The notes: a model not told the origin generated them from the sequence alone. Counted from the stretch's first letter, positions 28,901 to 36,598 are shown. The stretch: DNA of 56,560 nucleotides from Deltaproteobacteria bacterium (GCA_013813765.1 JACCRC010000519.1:1-56560), one strand, 5' to 3'. Numbers and translations are program-made.

Positions 28901-29262
28901 TTGCATGCGCTGCAGTCGACACCGGACGTCGTGCACTGATCGCCGCCGCCACCGGCGATGTCGCCGTTGGCATCGCACGACGTCGAGAACGTCCCGCCCG
29001 CGGTCTCGCGGAAGCGGCCGAGCGCGAACACCATGTCGCCATAGCTGTTGACGATCTTGTTGATCGCGCAGCGTGCGTGGTTGAGTCGATTGTCGAGACC
29101 ACCACACGACGGAGGTCCGGCCCCGGTTGCCGCGTTCATCGATCCCGACGTATCGAGGATCATCACGACATATGGCTTGAGCGGATCACCCGCCCAGGCG
29201 TTCGACGTCGCAAGGATCATCGTCAGCGCGGCTACCCCAAGCCACGCGCAGCGTTTTCTCAT
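25936..29262 (-). CDS. Large surface protein: VWA domain, MopE-like repeats, Cys-rich repeats, MYXO-CTERM-like tail
   Basis: A 1108-residue exported protein with a signal peptide ending at SNAWA. A von Willebrand A domain follows directly with the MIDAS motif DTSGSMN at residues 37-43. It is followed by seven Asp/Asn/Cys MopE-type repeats (for example NGLDDDCDGRVDE). Next is a block of six-to-eight-Cys modules (GMGQYCVGGTCFGSCADVTC-like spacing). The tail is GGGGCNAGSGAGG, a hydrophobic span and RRRRRDGG, which fits MYXO-CTERM sorting. It is encoded directly upstream of the second MopE-repeat protein with a GTGA overlap, so the two are probably made and displayed together. Confidence 0.9.
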   Translation of the reverse strand: MRKRCAWLGVAALTMILATSNAWAGDPLKPYVVMILDTSGSMNAATGAGPPSCGGLDNRLNHARCAINKIVNSYGDMVFALGRFRETAGGTFSTSCDANGDIAGGGGDQCTTSGVDCSACNCNSAIGACGVNCTAGMASDARSEMLTGLVDGGNDAAGAWTDFSCGTCGGPGTSLAARPEVWGAGSWTPLGGALRGAHRYWQGLQATDGSTIWPSASSGFAPIATDPIDSSFLPKPGKGPACNSNPTTCDATAGCTGANCCCLSQCRPYITILLTDGDETCGGNAPAAAAAMLTTDLTFTCPGGTCTNRRCVGGTRNNLACGLNRYTIQTKAIGFGINGPDTDIEAIAQAGGAPDVAGVSEGFYANDETSLQLAIGQILADAIKTETCNNLDDDCDVLVDEDFPGKAAACSNGRQGKCLVNGANVCRTDGTGLSCNSGQTACNGLSAGNACNVVNAAGATVAGTCIASPSGLLCNPTAAGTPGNANNEVPFGCNSIDDDCDGLVDENVSGCNCIPQGEICNGLDENCNGTADDGVPPLPCGTGTCLGSRPCIGAAGCNPSPTCTGAGCCYGACSAQTPSTEICDGLDNNCDGNADGFTQACSNMNGGFPALDPRNNPGGVHMPMTGCEMLGPALCICHPGIRTCPLNGNGTFGACLNEQQPVTEICNGLDDDCDGRVDETPPVTCTTDTQCAGSPMTPSCDNPSGMPNMGTCEPADCSMGCGTGQLVCVNGMSQCSTTPAPDDDTCNGIDDDCDGMTDEDWACDDPDGPDNIPNNADDCPCVSAGVCNGVEKCENGAEVCDGDPVGQESCNCADDNCNGQIDEGTLCATGATCTSCQCAFPCSQSEFPCPMGKTCINNFCLADPCFNVTCPQDPLNPTDKIVCRPRPGNPNDHVCVAACDPLVITCNAPGTVCFRPTGECKADNCTTFPDRCAANENCINGVCVSNPCQGVNCGMGQYCVGGTCFGSCADVTCAAGQRCRMGVCESDPCGMPCPFGKACNDNTGKCIDNPCAFVTCPQGQFCDENDGGMCKDDPCVGTTCPNPGELCKGGTCYDPATFLPDAGIEEHVTTGGGGGCNAGSGAGGTLAFGLAFALFATTRRRRRDGGAS

Positions 29263-29270
29263 GGTGGCCC

Positions 29271-29299
29271 ATCATATAAGGGCCCGACGAGGTTTGGAA
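29271..29299 (-). promoter_or_regulatory. Candidate promoter of the VWA/MopE surface-protein genes
   Basis: Read on the minus strand, TATGAT at 29276-29271 matches a -10 element. It is preceded by a 17-base spacer and a weak -35, TTCCAA. It lies about 9 bases upstream of the ATG at 29262, so the leader would be very short. The 112-base gap to the next upstream gene is AT-richer here than elsewhere. Only the -10 part is convincing. Confidence 0.35.
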
Positions 29300-29374
29300 A
29301 TGTACGACTGGTAGCGTTTGGGGTAGCGGCGCCGATCTGATCACGCTCGGTCCTACATCTTCTCACCGCCTAGG

Positions 29375-30955
29375 TCACCGGCCGAGCAGCGACCGGCCGA
29401 CCACCTTGAGGGTGAGGATCGGCTTCACACCCTCGAAGATCGGCAGCACCTGCGCGTCGGCCACATAGCGGCTGATCGGGTACTCCTCGGCGTAGCCCCA
29501 CCCACCGTGGAGGAGCTGCCCCAGCTGGGTGACCTCCACGGCCACGTCACAGCTGAACAATTTCGCCATGGCGGCGAGCGGAGCGGCGGCGCGCTCGTCG
29601 GCGTCCATCCCCGCTGCAGCGGCATAGGTGATTCCCCGGGCCGCGACGAGCCGGCTGGCCATCCGGCCGAGGTGGTAGCGGGTGAGGCCGAAGTCGCCGA
29701 TGGGCTTCCCGAACTGCTTCCGCTCGACGACGTACCTCGCGGTCTGCTCCACCGCGGCCTGCGTCACACCACAGGCCCGACCACCGGTCTGGAGCCGGCC
29801 GGCCGCGAAGCCCGCCATCTGCAGCGCGAACCCCCGCCCGATCCCTTCCTCGCCGCCGACGACCTGGGCGTCGGGCACGAACCACTTATCGAAGGACAGC
29901 GTGAACGAGTGCATGCCGCGATACCCGGGCGTGCGATCGGCCTTGCCGCTCAGCGTGCCGCCGCCCGGCTGGGCGACGTCGAACTCGTGACCATCGAACC
30001 GTGGCTTGTCCACGATGAACAGGGTCAGGCCGCGCGCACCTACACCCGGCTCGGGATTCGTACGCGCGAGGAGTGCGATCACGTCCGCGCGGCCCGCGAA
30101 GGTGCACCACGCCTTTGCTCCCGTGATCGTGAAGCCGCCGGGCGCGCGCTCGGCGCGGCACGCGACGCTCGCGACATCGCTGCCGACGTTCGGCTCGGTC
30201 ACGGAGATCGCGGCCATCACCTCCGCGGCCGCGAGCTTCGGGAGCCAGGTCTGCTTCTGCTCCTCCGTGCCGCCGGCGAGCAGCGCCTTCGCGAGGATCT
30301 CGGGACGCGTGATGAGCGAGCCGGCAGCCGCGAGCGACGCGCGCGACAGCTCCTCGGTGGTGAGGATCATCGCGAGGTTTCCGAGCTCGTGCCCGCCGTA
30401 CTTCTCCGGGATCGCGAGGCCGAAGTATCCGAGCTTGCCCATCTCGCTGATGAACCGCTCGGGCACCAGCTCGTCGTGGTGATGGATACGCTCGGCGTGC
30501 GGCAGCACCTCGCGCTCGGCGAACGCGCGGACGTTCGTGCGTACCTCGGTGAGCATCTCGTCGAGCGGCCACGTGAGCGAGCGCAGATCCGCCATCACTG
30601 CGGCGCCGATCGCCTCGACGGCAGCAGGCTGGATCCCCGCCGTGATCGCGGCCGCAGCGGCGCCGTCGTACGCGAGGGCTCCGAGCCCGAGGACACCAGC
30701 GACGGGAGCGAGACGATGCGGGATGCCGGCGGCGATCTCGGCCGCGGCGACACGTGCGATCTCGGCGAGCTCCTTTGGCGCGCGCGCGAGCTCTTCGATC
30801 ACGCGGGCCTCGGTGCCGACGTACGCCACGCGCTCGACGGCGACCTGATGATCGTCGATCGCCTCGCCGTTCCTCGTCAGCGTGCGCGCTGCTTCGATCG
30901 CCTTGTCAGCGAGGGCCCGGGCGGCGGAGGAGATCGCATCGCGGTCATCGGCCAT
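29375..30955 (-). CDS. Acyl-CoA dehydrogenase with long N-terminal helical extension
   Basis: The 526-residue product contains a normal acyl-CoA dehydrogenase from about residue 150. FISEMGKLGYFGLAIPEKYGG, ISVTEPNVGSD and GAKAWCTFAG bind flavin and substrate, RKQFGKPIGDFG follows, and the catalytic base is the Glu in LPIFEGVKPIL. The first 150 residues form an Ala-rich helical region not present in short-chain enzymes. The enzyme introduces a trans-2 double bond into acyl-CoA. It is the last gene of the HNH-phosphatase-kinase run, 14 bases after the kinase gene, although no metabolic link is evident. Confidence 0.92.
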   Translation of the reverse strand: MADDRDAISSAARALADKAIEAARTLTRNGEAIDDHQVAVERVAYVGTEARVIEELARAPKELAEIARVAAAEIAAGIPHRLAPVAGVLGLGALAYDGAAAAAITAGIQPAAVEAIGAAVMADLRSLTWPLDEMLTEVRTNVRAFAEREVLPHAERIHHHDELVPERFISEMGKLGYFGLAIPEKYGGHELGNLAMILTTEELSRASLAAAGSLITRPEILAKALLAGGTEEQKQTWLPKLAAAEVMAAISVTEPNVGSDVASVACRAERAPGGFTITGAKAWCTFAGRADVIALLARTNPEPGVGARGLTLFIVDKPRFDGHEFDVAQPGGGTLSGKADRTPGYRGMHSFTLSFDKWFVPDAQVVGGEEGIGRGFALQMAGFAAGRLQTGGRACGVTQAAVEQTARYVVERKQFGKPIGDFGLTRYHLGRMASRLVAARGITYAAAAGMDADERAAAPLAAMAKLFSCDVAVEVTQLGQLLHGGWGYAEEYPISRYVADAQVLPIFEGVKPILTLKVVGRSLLGR

Positions 30956-30969
30956 TCGTCTCTTTTACC

Positions 30970-31806
30970 TCATGAAGTCAGCTCGGAAAGCATGCGCGAG
31001 AGCTGCCGCGTGTAACCGCCGCCGAACAGCACCGCGTGCGCCGCGACGGGATACAGCTGCCAGAGTTGAACGCGACTCCGCCAGTCGGGAGCGAGCGGCC
31101 ACACCTCGCTGTACGCGCCGACGAGTAGCTCGCTCACACCGCCGAACAGCATCAGCATCGCGAGATCGATCTCGCGATGACCACCGTAGACGGCCGGATC
31201 GATCAACACCGGTGCGCGGTCGCAGAACGCGACGTTGCCCCACCAAAGATCGCCGTGGAGCCGCGCTGGCCGCTCGGGTGGACCGAACCGCTCGGGCCGC
31301 CGTGCGAGCGCATCGAGCCCCGCATCGAGATCCGTCACGTCGATCCGCCGGAGCTGTGCGATCAACGGGCGCAGCCTTCGCTCGATGTAGAACGTGGCGA
31401 AGTCGGCCTCCGGCATGTTGTCCTGCGGAATCGTGGCGAGATAGTTGCTGCGATCGAGGCCGAACGTTGGTGCTCCGAGCGCGTGCAGCTGCGCGAGCCC
31501 ACGGCCGAGCTTCTCCTCGCTGTGACGATCGCGCTGACCGAGCTCGAGCCACTCGAGCGCGAGGAACGTGTCACCGACCGCGATCACGCGCGGCACGCGC
31601 AACGTGCCCTCGCGCAACCAGGCAAGGCCGGCTGCCTCGGCGGCGTACATCCCCGGCGGTGGTGCGCTGTGCGACTTCACGAACACGAGCGTCCTGTCGG
31701 CGAGCTCGACGCGCCGAGCTTCGTTGATGTCGCCGCCGGCCACGGGCTCGGTCCGGACGATCTTGCCGAGCACCGTCTGGAGCTCGGCGCGGCTCCGCGC
31801 GTTCAT
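30970..31806 (-). CDS. Fructosamine/ribulosamine-3-kinase family protein
   Basis: The ATG at 31806 overlaps the phosphatase gene stop (ATGA); the product has 278 residues. The family phosphorylates ketoamines formed by protein glycation so that they fall apart. Marks seen are PVAGGDINEARRV and FVKSHS near the N-terminus, the family block DNYLATIPQ-like SNYLATIPQDN, the catalytic loop RLHGDLWWGNVAF, and LIDPAVYGGHREIDLAML. Bacterial members often act on ribulosamines or erythrulosamines and are reported beside low-molecular-weight phosphatases, as here. Confidence 0.9.
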   Translation of the reverse strand: MNARSRAELQTVLGKIVRTEPVAGGDINEARRVELADRTLVFVKSHSAPPPGMYAAEAAGLAWLREGTLRVPRVIAVGDTFLALEWLELGQRDRHSEEKLGRGLAQLHALGAPTFGLDRSNYLATIPQDNMPEADFATFYIERRLRPLIAQLRRIDVTDLDAGLDALARRPERFGPPERPARLHGDLWWGNVAFCDRAPVLIDPAVYGGHREIDLAMLMLFGGVSELLVGAYSEVWPLAPDWRSRVQLWQLYPVAAHAVLFGGGYTRQLSRMLSELTS

Positions 31807-32288
31807 CGCAGCTGCTCGCGCACGTGGGCGAGCAGGCCCGCACATGCACGCTCGCACTGATCGAGGACCTCCTCGAAGCCAGCGTCGCCGCCGGACCATG
31901 GATCCGGGACCTCGGCGTCGTTGCCCGCGCTCGGATCGAAGCTGCGGAGCAGCACGATCGGCGGCGTCGTGCGGCCGCCTGCGAGGCTCTTCAGGTGACG
32001 GAGGTTGTTTCGGTCCATCGCGATGACGAGATCGTAGCGATCGAGATCCGCGGCGGTGAACTGCTGCGCGAGGTGAGTGAGCTCGAGGCCGCGCTTGCGT
32101 GCAGCCGCGCGCGAGCGCGAGTCCGGCAGCTCGCCGACGTGATACGCGCCGGTGCCCGCGCTGTCGATCGCGATCCGATCCGCGAGGCCGGCGTCGGCGA
32201 CGAGCTTCGCCATCACACCCTCGGCGGTCGGCGATCGGCAAATGTTGCCAAGACAGACGAAGACCACACGAAGACGATCCGTGCTCAA
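31803..32288 (-). CDS. Low-molecular-weight protein-tyrosine-phosphatase family protein
   Basis: A TTG at 32288, overlapping the HNH gene stop as TTGA, is the most plausible start and gives 161 residues, the normal family length. The P-loop is VCLGNICRS, with nucleophile C12 and R18; the general acid is in the C-terminal VPDPWSGG. These enzymes dephosphorylate phosphotyrosine, but members next to fructosamine kinases are thought to act on sugar phosphates such as ribulose 5-phosphate. The overlap with the kinase gene on the downstream side supports that reading. Confidence 0.88.
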   Translation of the reverse strand: MSTDRLRVVFVCLGNICRSPTAEGVMAKLVADAGLADRIAIDSAGTGAYHVGELPDSRSRAAARKRGLELTHLAQQFTAADLDRYDLVIAMDRNNLRHLKSLAGGRTTPPIVLLRSFDPSAGNDAEVPDPWSGGDAGFEEVLDQCERACAGLLAHVREQLR

Positions 32289-32830
32289 GAAGGTGCTTCG
32301 CCCGCGTCGAGCTCGCCGGTCCAGTACAGATAATCTCGCCATGCGTCGGGGATCGATCGGAGCGAGATCCGGATCGCGACCGCGGGCACCCAGTTCGGCT
32401 GCGTCGGTTGCACGAGCAACGTCATGCTCGCCTCGCGCGGTGTGCGCCCACCCTTGCGGCGGTTGCACAGGTAGCAGCAGGTCACGATGTTCGTCCACTC
32501 GGTCGTTCCGCCCTGCGAGCGCGGCACGACGTGGTCATAGGTCAGCTCGCTGATCGACGCCTTCTTCGCGCAGTACTGGCACTTGTAGTTATCGCGCGCG
32601 TAGATGTTCACGCGCGAGAACTTCACGGGTCGCGCGTGACGGCGGAACGAGCGGAGTAGGCGCACGACCGCCGGCACCTTGATGATCACGCTCACCGAGC
32701 GGATGTCCTTGCCGTACTCCTCCAGGACCTCGACCTTGCCAAGGAACAGGAGCGTGATCGCGCGCTGCCACGAGATCACCTTGATCGGTTCGAATCCCTG
32801 GTTGAGCAGCAGGGTCTGCGCTGTGTCCAT
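32285..32830 (-). CDS. HNH endonuclease family protein
   Basis: The ATG at 32830 is preferred to a GTG at 32863 because a GAGGG ribosome-binding site lies seven bases before it, and MDTAQTLLLNQGFEPI matches the usual start of this family. In the 181-residue product the HNH fold has CxxC pairs (KCQYCAKK and CCYLCNRRKGG) around YDHVVPRSQGG, which holds the catalytic His. These small housekeeping-like HNH proteins are widespread in bacteria and their targets are unknown. The gene is divergent from feoA and heads the phosphatase-kinase run. Confidence 0.87.
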   Translation of the reverse strand: MDTAQTLLLNQGFEPIKVISWQRAITLLFLGKVEVLEEYGKDIRSVSVIIKVPAVVRLLRSFRRHARPVKFSRVNIYARDNYKCQYCAKKASISELTYDHVVPRSQGGTTEWTNIVTCCYLCNRRKGGRTPREASMTLLVQPTQPNWVPAVAIRISLRSIPDAWRDYLYWTGELDAGEAPS

Positions 32831-32934
32831 CGGAAAACCCTCGAACACGAATGTAGCATCCACGTTCCGCCGCGCGACATTTGGCCCTCGCGTGCGATCT
32901 CGGGCACATAGGGTCCTGTGGGCGAGAACTGAGA

Positions 32935-32951
32935 TTGAAAACGATTTTCAA
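32935..32951. promoter_or_regulatory. Fur-like operator upstream of feoA
   Basis: TTGAAAACGATTTTCAA is a perfect 7+3+7 inverted repeat. Read as the 7-1-7 Fur consensus it has one mismatch between arms (TGAAAAC-G-ATTTTCA). A second partial site, GAATGATAACCATC, follows directly. It lies 15 bases before the feoA ATG, in a stretch much more AT-rich than its surroundings. Iron-dependent repression of feoAB is the natural reading. The site could also affect the divergent HNH gene 104 bases away. Confidence 0.72.
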
Positions 32952-32966
32952 GAATGATAACCATCC

Positions 32967-33194
32967 ATGGTGTCGTCGCTCGCGGAGATCTCGCTCGGCC
33001 AGACCGCGAAGGTCGTGGCTGTCGAGGGTTCGCGCGCGTTCCGGCGCCGCCTGCTCGAGATGGGGCTGATTCCCGGTACCGACGTCACGATCCTCACGGT
33101 CGCGCCGCTCGGTGACCCGTTGCAGATCGAGGTGCGCGGCGGCCAGTGGTCGATCCGCCGCGCCGAGGCCGCGCAGATCCAGGTCCAGAAGTGA
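32967..33194 (+). CDS. feoA: FeoA ferrous iron transport accessory protein
   Basis: A 75-residue SH3-like protein with the FeoA core: SLAEISLGQTAKVVAVEG, FRRRLLEMGLIPGTDVT and QIEVRGGQWSIRRAEA. It is cytoplasmic and assists FeoB. No Shine-Dalgarno sequence is visible before the ATG. The start lies so close to the Fur-like box and a possible -10 (TGATAA at 32955) that the mRNA may be leaderless. The stop overlaps the feoB GTG start by four bases. Confidence 0.93.
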   Translation: MVSSLAEISLGQTAKVVAVEGSRAFRRRLLEMGLIPGTDVTILTVAPLGDPLQIEVRGGQWSIRRAEAAQIQVQK

Positions 33195-35311
33195 GCGTGC
33201 GCCCTCAGCTCGTCCTCGCCGGCAACCCCAACGTCGGCAAGACCACTCTGTTCAACGCGCTGACCGGCTCGCTCGCGAAGGTCTCGAACTATCCCGGCAT
33301 CACGGTCGATCGCTACAAAGGCGAGCTCGACCTCCCCGGCGGCGTGGTCGCCGACGTCACCGACCTGCCCGGCACCTATAGTCTCAACGCGCGCAGCGGC
33401 GAGGAGCAGATCGCGCTCGAGGCGATCGGGGGCCTCGACGGCGCACCACAGCCCGACGTCGTCGTGGTCTGTATCGACGCCACGCAGGTCGCGCGCTCCG
33501 CCTATCTGCTCACCCAGATCCAGGAGCTGGGGGCGCGCTGCGTCGTCGCGCTGACGATGGTCGACGAGGCCAAGGACGCCGCGCCCGATGTCCCGGCACT
33601 GCGCGCACTGTTCGGCTGCGAGGTCGTCGCCGTTACCGCGCGCACGCGCGTCGGTCTACCCGAGCTGGTGGCCGCGATCGATCGCGCGCGACACAAGGAG
33701 CGCGCGAGCGTCTGGCGGTGGACGCCATCGCCCGCGCTGCGGGCGCACCTCGATGCGGTTCGCGAGGCGTTGCCGGCGGCGTGGCGCACGGGGCACGGCG
33801 ACGACGCACTCGCGTTGTGGGCGTTGACCTGCGTCGACGGCGAGGACGAGCTCGAGGTGCCCGCCGAGCTACGGAACGCGACCTCCGGGCGCACGCTCGA
33901 TGCGCAGTCCGACGACGAGGCGGTGCTCGCGCGCTGGAAGTGGCTCGACCGCGAGGTGCCGAGGCTCCTGGCAAAGAAGCAGGTCGACCGCCGGCTCACG
34001 CAGCGGATCGATCGGATCCTCATGCACCGCGGCCTCGGCTTCATCGCCTTCCTCGGCGTGATGACCGTCATGTTCATGTCTCTGTTCTGGTGGTCGGAGC
34101 CCGTGATCGATCTGATCGATCGCGCGTTCAAGGCCGCCGGTGCCGAGCTGCACGGCCGGCTCGGCGAGGGGATCTTCACCGACTTCCTCGTCGACGGCGT
34201 GATCGGCGGCGTGGGCTCGGTGCTCGTGTTCCTGCCGCAGATCCTGATGCTGTTCCTGTTCCTCGGCTTCCTCGAGGACTGCGGCTACCTCGCGCGCGTC
34301 GCGTATCTGATGGACCGCATCATGCGCACGATGAACCTGCACGGCCGCGCGTTCGTGCCGATGCTCTCGGGGTTCGCGTGCGCGGTGCCGGCGATCATGG
34401 CGACCCGCACGATGGAGCGCCGCCGCGACCGCATCCTGACGATGATGGTCGTGCCGCTGATGACGTGCTCCGCACGGCTGCCGGTCTACACCTTGATCAT
34501 CGCCGCGCTCATCCCGGGCTCGGGGCTCACGCAGGCACTGCTGATGGTGGGCATGTACGTGTTCAGCGTGGCGACCGCGCTGGCCGCGGCGTGGGTGATG
34601 TCGAAGACGGTGAAGCCGCTCAAGGCGAAGCGGCTGCCGTTCCTGATCGAGCTTCCGCCGTATCGCTGGCCGCGGTGGCGCGACGTGCTGCGGATGATGT
34701 GGAGCAAGTCGAGCGTGTTCCTGCGCGAGGCGGGCACCGTGATCCTCGCGTGCTCGATCGCACTCTGGGCCCTGCTCTACTTCCCTCGCGAGCTGCCCGC
34801 GGACTCTCCGGACTACGACGCGCTGATCGAGCGCGCGCCGACCGACGAGGCGAAGCAAGCGCTCAAAGACGAGCGTCAGGCGCTCCAGCTCGAGAACAGC
34901 TACGGCGGCCGGCTCGGTCATGCGATCGAGCCCGCGATCGCGCCGCTCGGCTTTGACTGGAAGATCGGCATCGGCATCATCGGCGCGTTCGCCGCGCGCG
35001 AGGTCTTCGTGTCCACGCTCGGCGTCGTGTACGCGGTCGGCGGTGAAGCCGACGAGGCCTCCGAACCACTCCGCACCGCGCTGCGCGATGCCAAGAAGCC
35101 CGACGGCACGCGCGCCTACACGGCGCTCGTCGGGCTTTCCCTGATGATCTTCTTCGCGCTCGCGTGCCAGTGCATGAGCACGCTCGCCGTCGTGAAGCGC
35201 GAGACCGGCGGTTATGCGTGGCCGCTGTTTCTGTTCGCATACATGACAGCGCTCGCCTACGTCGTCAGCCTCGCCGTCTATCAGGTGGGTCGGCTGCTCG
35301 GCTTTGGGTGA
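33191..35311 (+). CDS. feoB: FeoB ferrous iron transporter
   Basis: The GTG at 33191 (GTGA overlap with feoA) gives 706 residues. The N-terminal G domain has G1 GNPNVGKT, a G2 Thr in PGITVDRYKG, G3 DLPGTYSL and G5 VTART. The G4 motif reads TMVDEA, with Thr where FeoB normally has Asn (NMxDEA). A linker leads to the membrane part with the two gate modules, seen as FLEDCGYLARVAYLMDR, GFACAVPAIMATRTME and MTCSARLPVYT. The C-terminal half contains a Cys pair in LACQCMSTLAVVK. It imports Fe2+ across the inner membrane, under the Fur-like box upstream of feoA. Confidence 0.95.
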   Translation: MSVRPQLVLAGNPNVGKTTLFNALTGSLAKVSNYPGITVDRYKGELDLPGGVVADVTDLPGTYSLNARSGEEQIALEAIGGLDGAPQPDVVVVCIDATQVARSAYLLTQIQELGARCVVALTMVDEAKDAAPDVPALRALFGCEVVAVTARTRVGLPELVAAIDRARHKERASVWRWTPSPALRAHLDAVREALPAAWRTGHGDDALALWALTCVDGEDELEVPAELRNATSGRTLDAQSDDEAVLARWKWLDREVPRLLAKKQVDRRLTQRIDRILMHRGLGFIAFLGVMTVMFMSLFWWSEPVIDLIDRAFKAAGAELHGRLGEGIFTDFLVDGVIGGVGSVLVFLPQILMLFLFLGFLEDCGYLARVAYLMDRIMRTMNLHGRAFVPMLSGFACAVPAIMATRTMERRRDRILTMMVVPLMTCSARLPVYTLIIAALIPGSGLTQALLMVGMYVFSVATALAAAWVMSKTVKPLKAKRLPFLIELPPYRWPRWRDVLRMMWSKSSVFLREAGTVILACSIALWALLYFPRELPADSPDYDALIERAPTDEAKQALKDERQALQLENSYGGRLGHAIEPAIAPLGFDWKIGIGIIGAFAAREVFVSTLGVVYAVGGEADEASEPLRTALRDAKKPDGTRAYTALVGLSLMIFFALACQCMSTLAVVKRETGGYAWPLFLFAYMTALAYVVSLAVYQVGRLLGFG

Positions 35312-35324
35312 TACCCTGGGAGCT

Positions 35325-36278
35325 ATGCGCTGGCTGTGCGCGGCGATGCTGGTGGGGTGCTACGCCCCGTCGCCGACCAGTGGGCTGCCGTGCTCGTCGG
35401 GCGGAGACTGCCCCGCTGGTCAGAGCTGCGATCTGGACCGCCACCTGTGCTTGCCGCTGGCGGTCGACGCCGCGGGGGACATCATCGGCGACGGCCCGAC
35501 CGATAGCTTCGTCGTCGATCCGGGTGCGCCGTGGGCGGCGCCGCAGCCGATGACAGCGGTGAGCTCGACCGCGTACGAGACGGATCCGGCGCTGAGCCCC
35601 GATGGCCTCGAGCTGTTCTTCTCGAGCGATCGGATGGGCACCGTGGGCGGACTCGACATCTATCGCGCGACCCGGGCGGCGACCAGCGATGCGTTCGGTA
35701 TGCCGTCGCCCGTGGCCGAGCTGCAGACCACGGCGGACGAGTCGGCCGCCGAGCTCGGACCCGACAGGCTCACGATCTACTTCCGCCGCTCGAACGACAT
35801 CTACCGCGCCTCGCGGAGCTCGGTCGGCGCGACGTTCACGAACATCGTCAAGGACGAAGGGCTGTCGACCGCGTTCAACGACACGAATCCCGCGTTCTCG
35901 GGCGATTCGCTCGTCGCGTCCACGACACGCGAATTCTCGTCGCTGGATCGTGATCTGTTCCTGTTCTCGCGCGCGACCGCGATGGGGGCGTGGAGCGCAC
36001 CTCAACCGATCAACGAGGTGAACACACCGAGCTCCGACAGCGGCGCCGCACTGGATCTGCGCGGCACCGCGATGGTGTTCCACTCGGACCGCCCGGGCAG
36101 CCTCGACTCGAGCGACATCTACATCACGACGCGACCGTCGACGACAGTGCCGTTCGGGTCACCCGTCGCGATCCGCGAGCTCAACACCACCGGTAACGAG
36201 TCCGACGCGACGCTCGACGCGAGCTGGAAGATCCTCGTGATGGAGCGCGAGGGCGACCTCTACATCACGACGCGCTAG
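35325..36278 (+). CDS. Beta-propeller (PD40/TolB-like) lipoprotein
   Basis: The ATG at 35325 has a GGGAG ribosome-binding site and a lipoprotein signal, MRWLCAAMLVGC. After a Cys-rich linker the 317-residue protein carries several PD40/WD40-like blades recognisable by PALSPDGLELFFSSDR, LDIYRATR, NPAFSGDSLV and MVFHSDRPGSLDSSDIYITTR. It is probably an outer-membrane or periplasmic surface lipoprotein of unknown ligand. It lies 13 bases after feoB and could be co-transcribed. Its stop overlaps the stop of the convergent small gene (CTAG). Confidence 0.8.
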   Translation: MRWLCAAMLVGCYAPSPTSGLPCSSGGDCPAGQSCDLDRHLCLPLAVDAAGDIIGDGPTDSFVVDPGAPWAAPQPMTAVSSTAYETDPALSPDGLELFFSSDRMGTVGGLDIYRATRAATSDAFGMPSPVAELQTTADESAAELGPDRLTIYFRRSNDIYRASRSSVGATFTNIVKDEGLSTAFNDTNPAFSGDSLVASTTREFSSLDRDLFLFSRATAMGAWSAPQPINEVNTPSSDSGAALDLRGTAMVFHSDRPGSLDSSDIYITTRPSTTVPFGSPVAIRELNTTGNESDATLDASWKILVMEREGDLYITTR

Positions 36279-36589
36279 TCCTCGGCGGGTGCCGGCGGCG
36301 GCACCGGTGGCCCCGAGCCGATGCCATAGCCGGCGAGCTGCGCTCGGATCTTGTCCTTCTCGTCCGTATCGACCTTTGCGAGCCAGCCCTTCAAGAGCTC
36401 GAGCGCGCGCGCGCGCAGCGTGTCGCGGTTCGCGATATCGGCGGGCAGCTCCATCATCCCGAACGCAGGCGCCTTCGCACCTGCGAGCGCGGCGTACGCC
36501 TCGGCGAGCCGGTGCGCGGCCGCCGGATCGTCCTCGCGATCCACGGCGTGGGCTTCGATCTGCTCGGAGAGCCAGGCACCGATGTCCAT
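36275..36589 (-). CDS. Small hypothetical protein with helical core and proline tail
   Basis: A 104-residue protein that I do not recognise. Residues 1-85 read as amphipathic helices rich in Ala, Asp, Glu and Leu (IGAWLSEQIEAHAVDRED, AAHRLAEAYAALAGAK, ALELLKGWLAKVDTDEKDK). The end is a Gly/Pro tail. No signal peptide or Cys is present, so it is probably cytoplasmic. It follows the MerR-TPR gene by nine bases and is likely co-expressed, perhaps as a partner of the TPR domain. That role is inference. Confidence 0.6.
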   Translation of the reverse strand: MDIGAWLSEQIEAHAVDREDDPAAAHRLAEAYAALAGAKAPAFGMMELPADIANRDTLRARALELLKGWLAKVDTDEKDKIRAQLAGYGIGSGPPVPPPAPAED

Positions 36590-36598
36590 GGGCCGAGC

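Noticed and set aside
25915..29340. Open frame of 1141 codons on the plus strand opposite the VWA/MopE protein
   Set aside because: Composition (Ala, Arg, Val, Asp repeats) only mirrors the repeats of the real minus-strand gene; no start context or recognisable fold.
31807..32241. N-terminal extension of the fructosamine-kinase frame
   Set aside because: It overlaps the phosphatase gene and has Arg-rich shadow composition; the kinase starts at the ATG at 31806.
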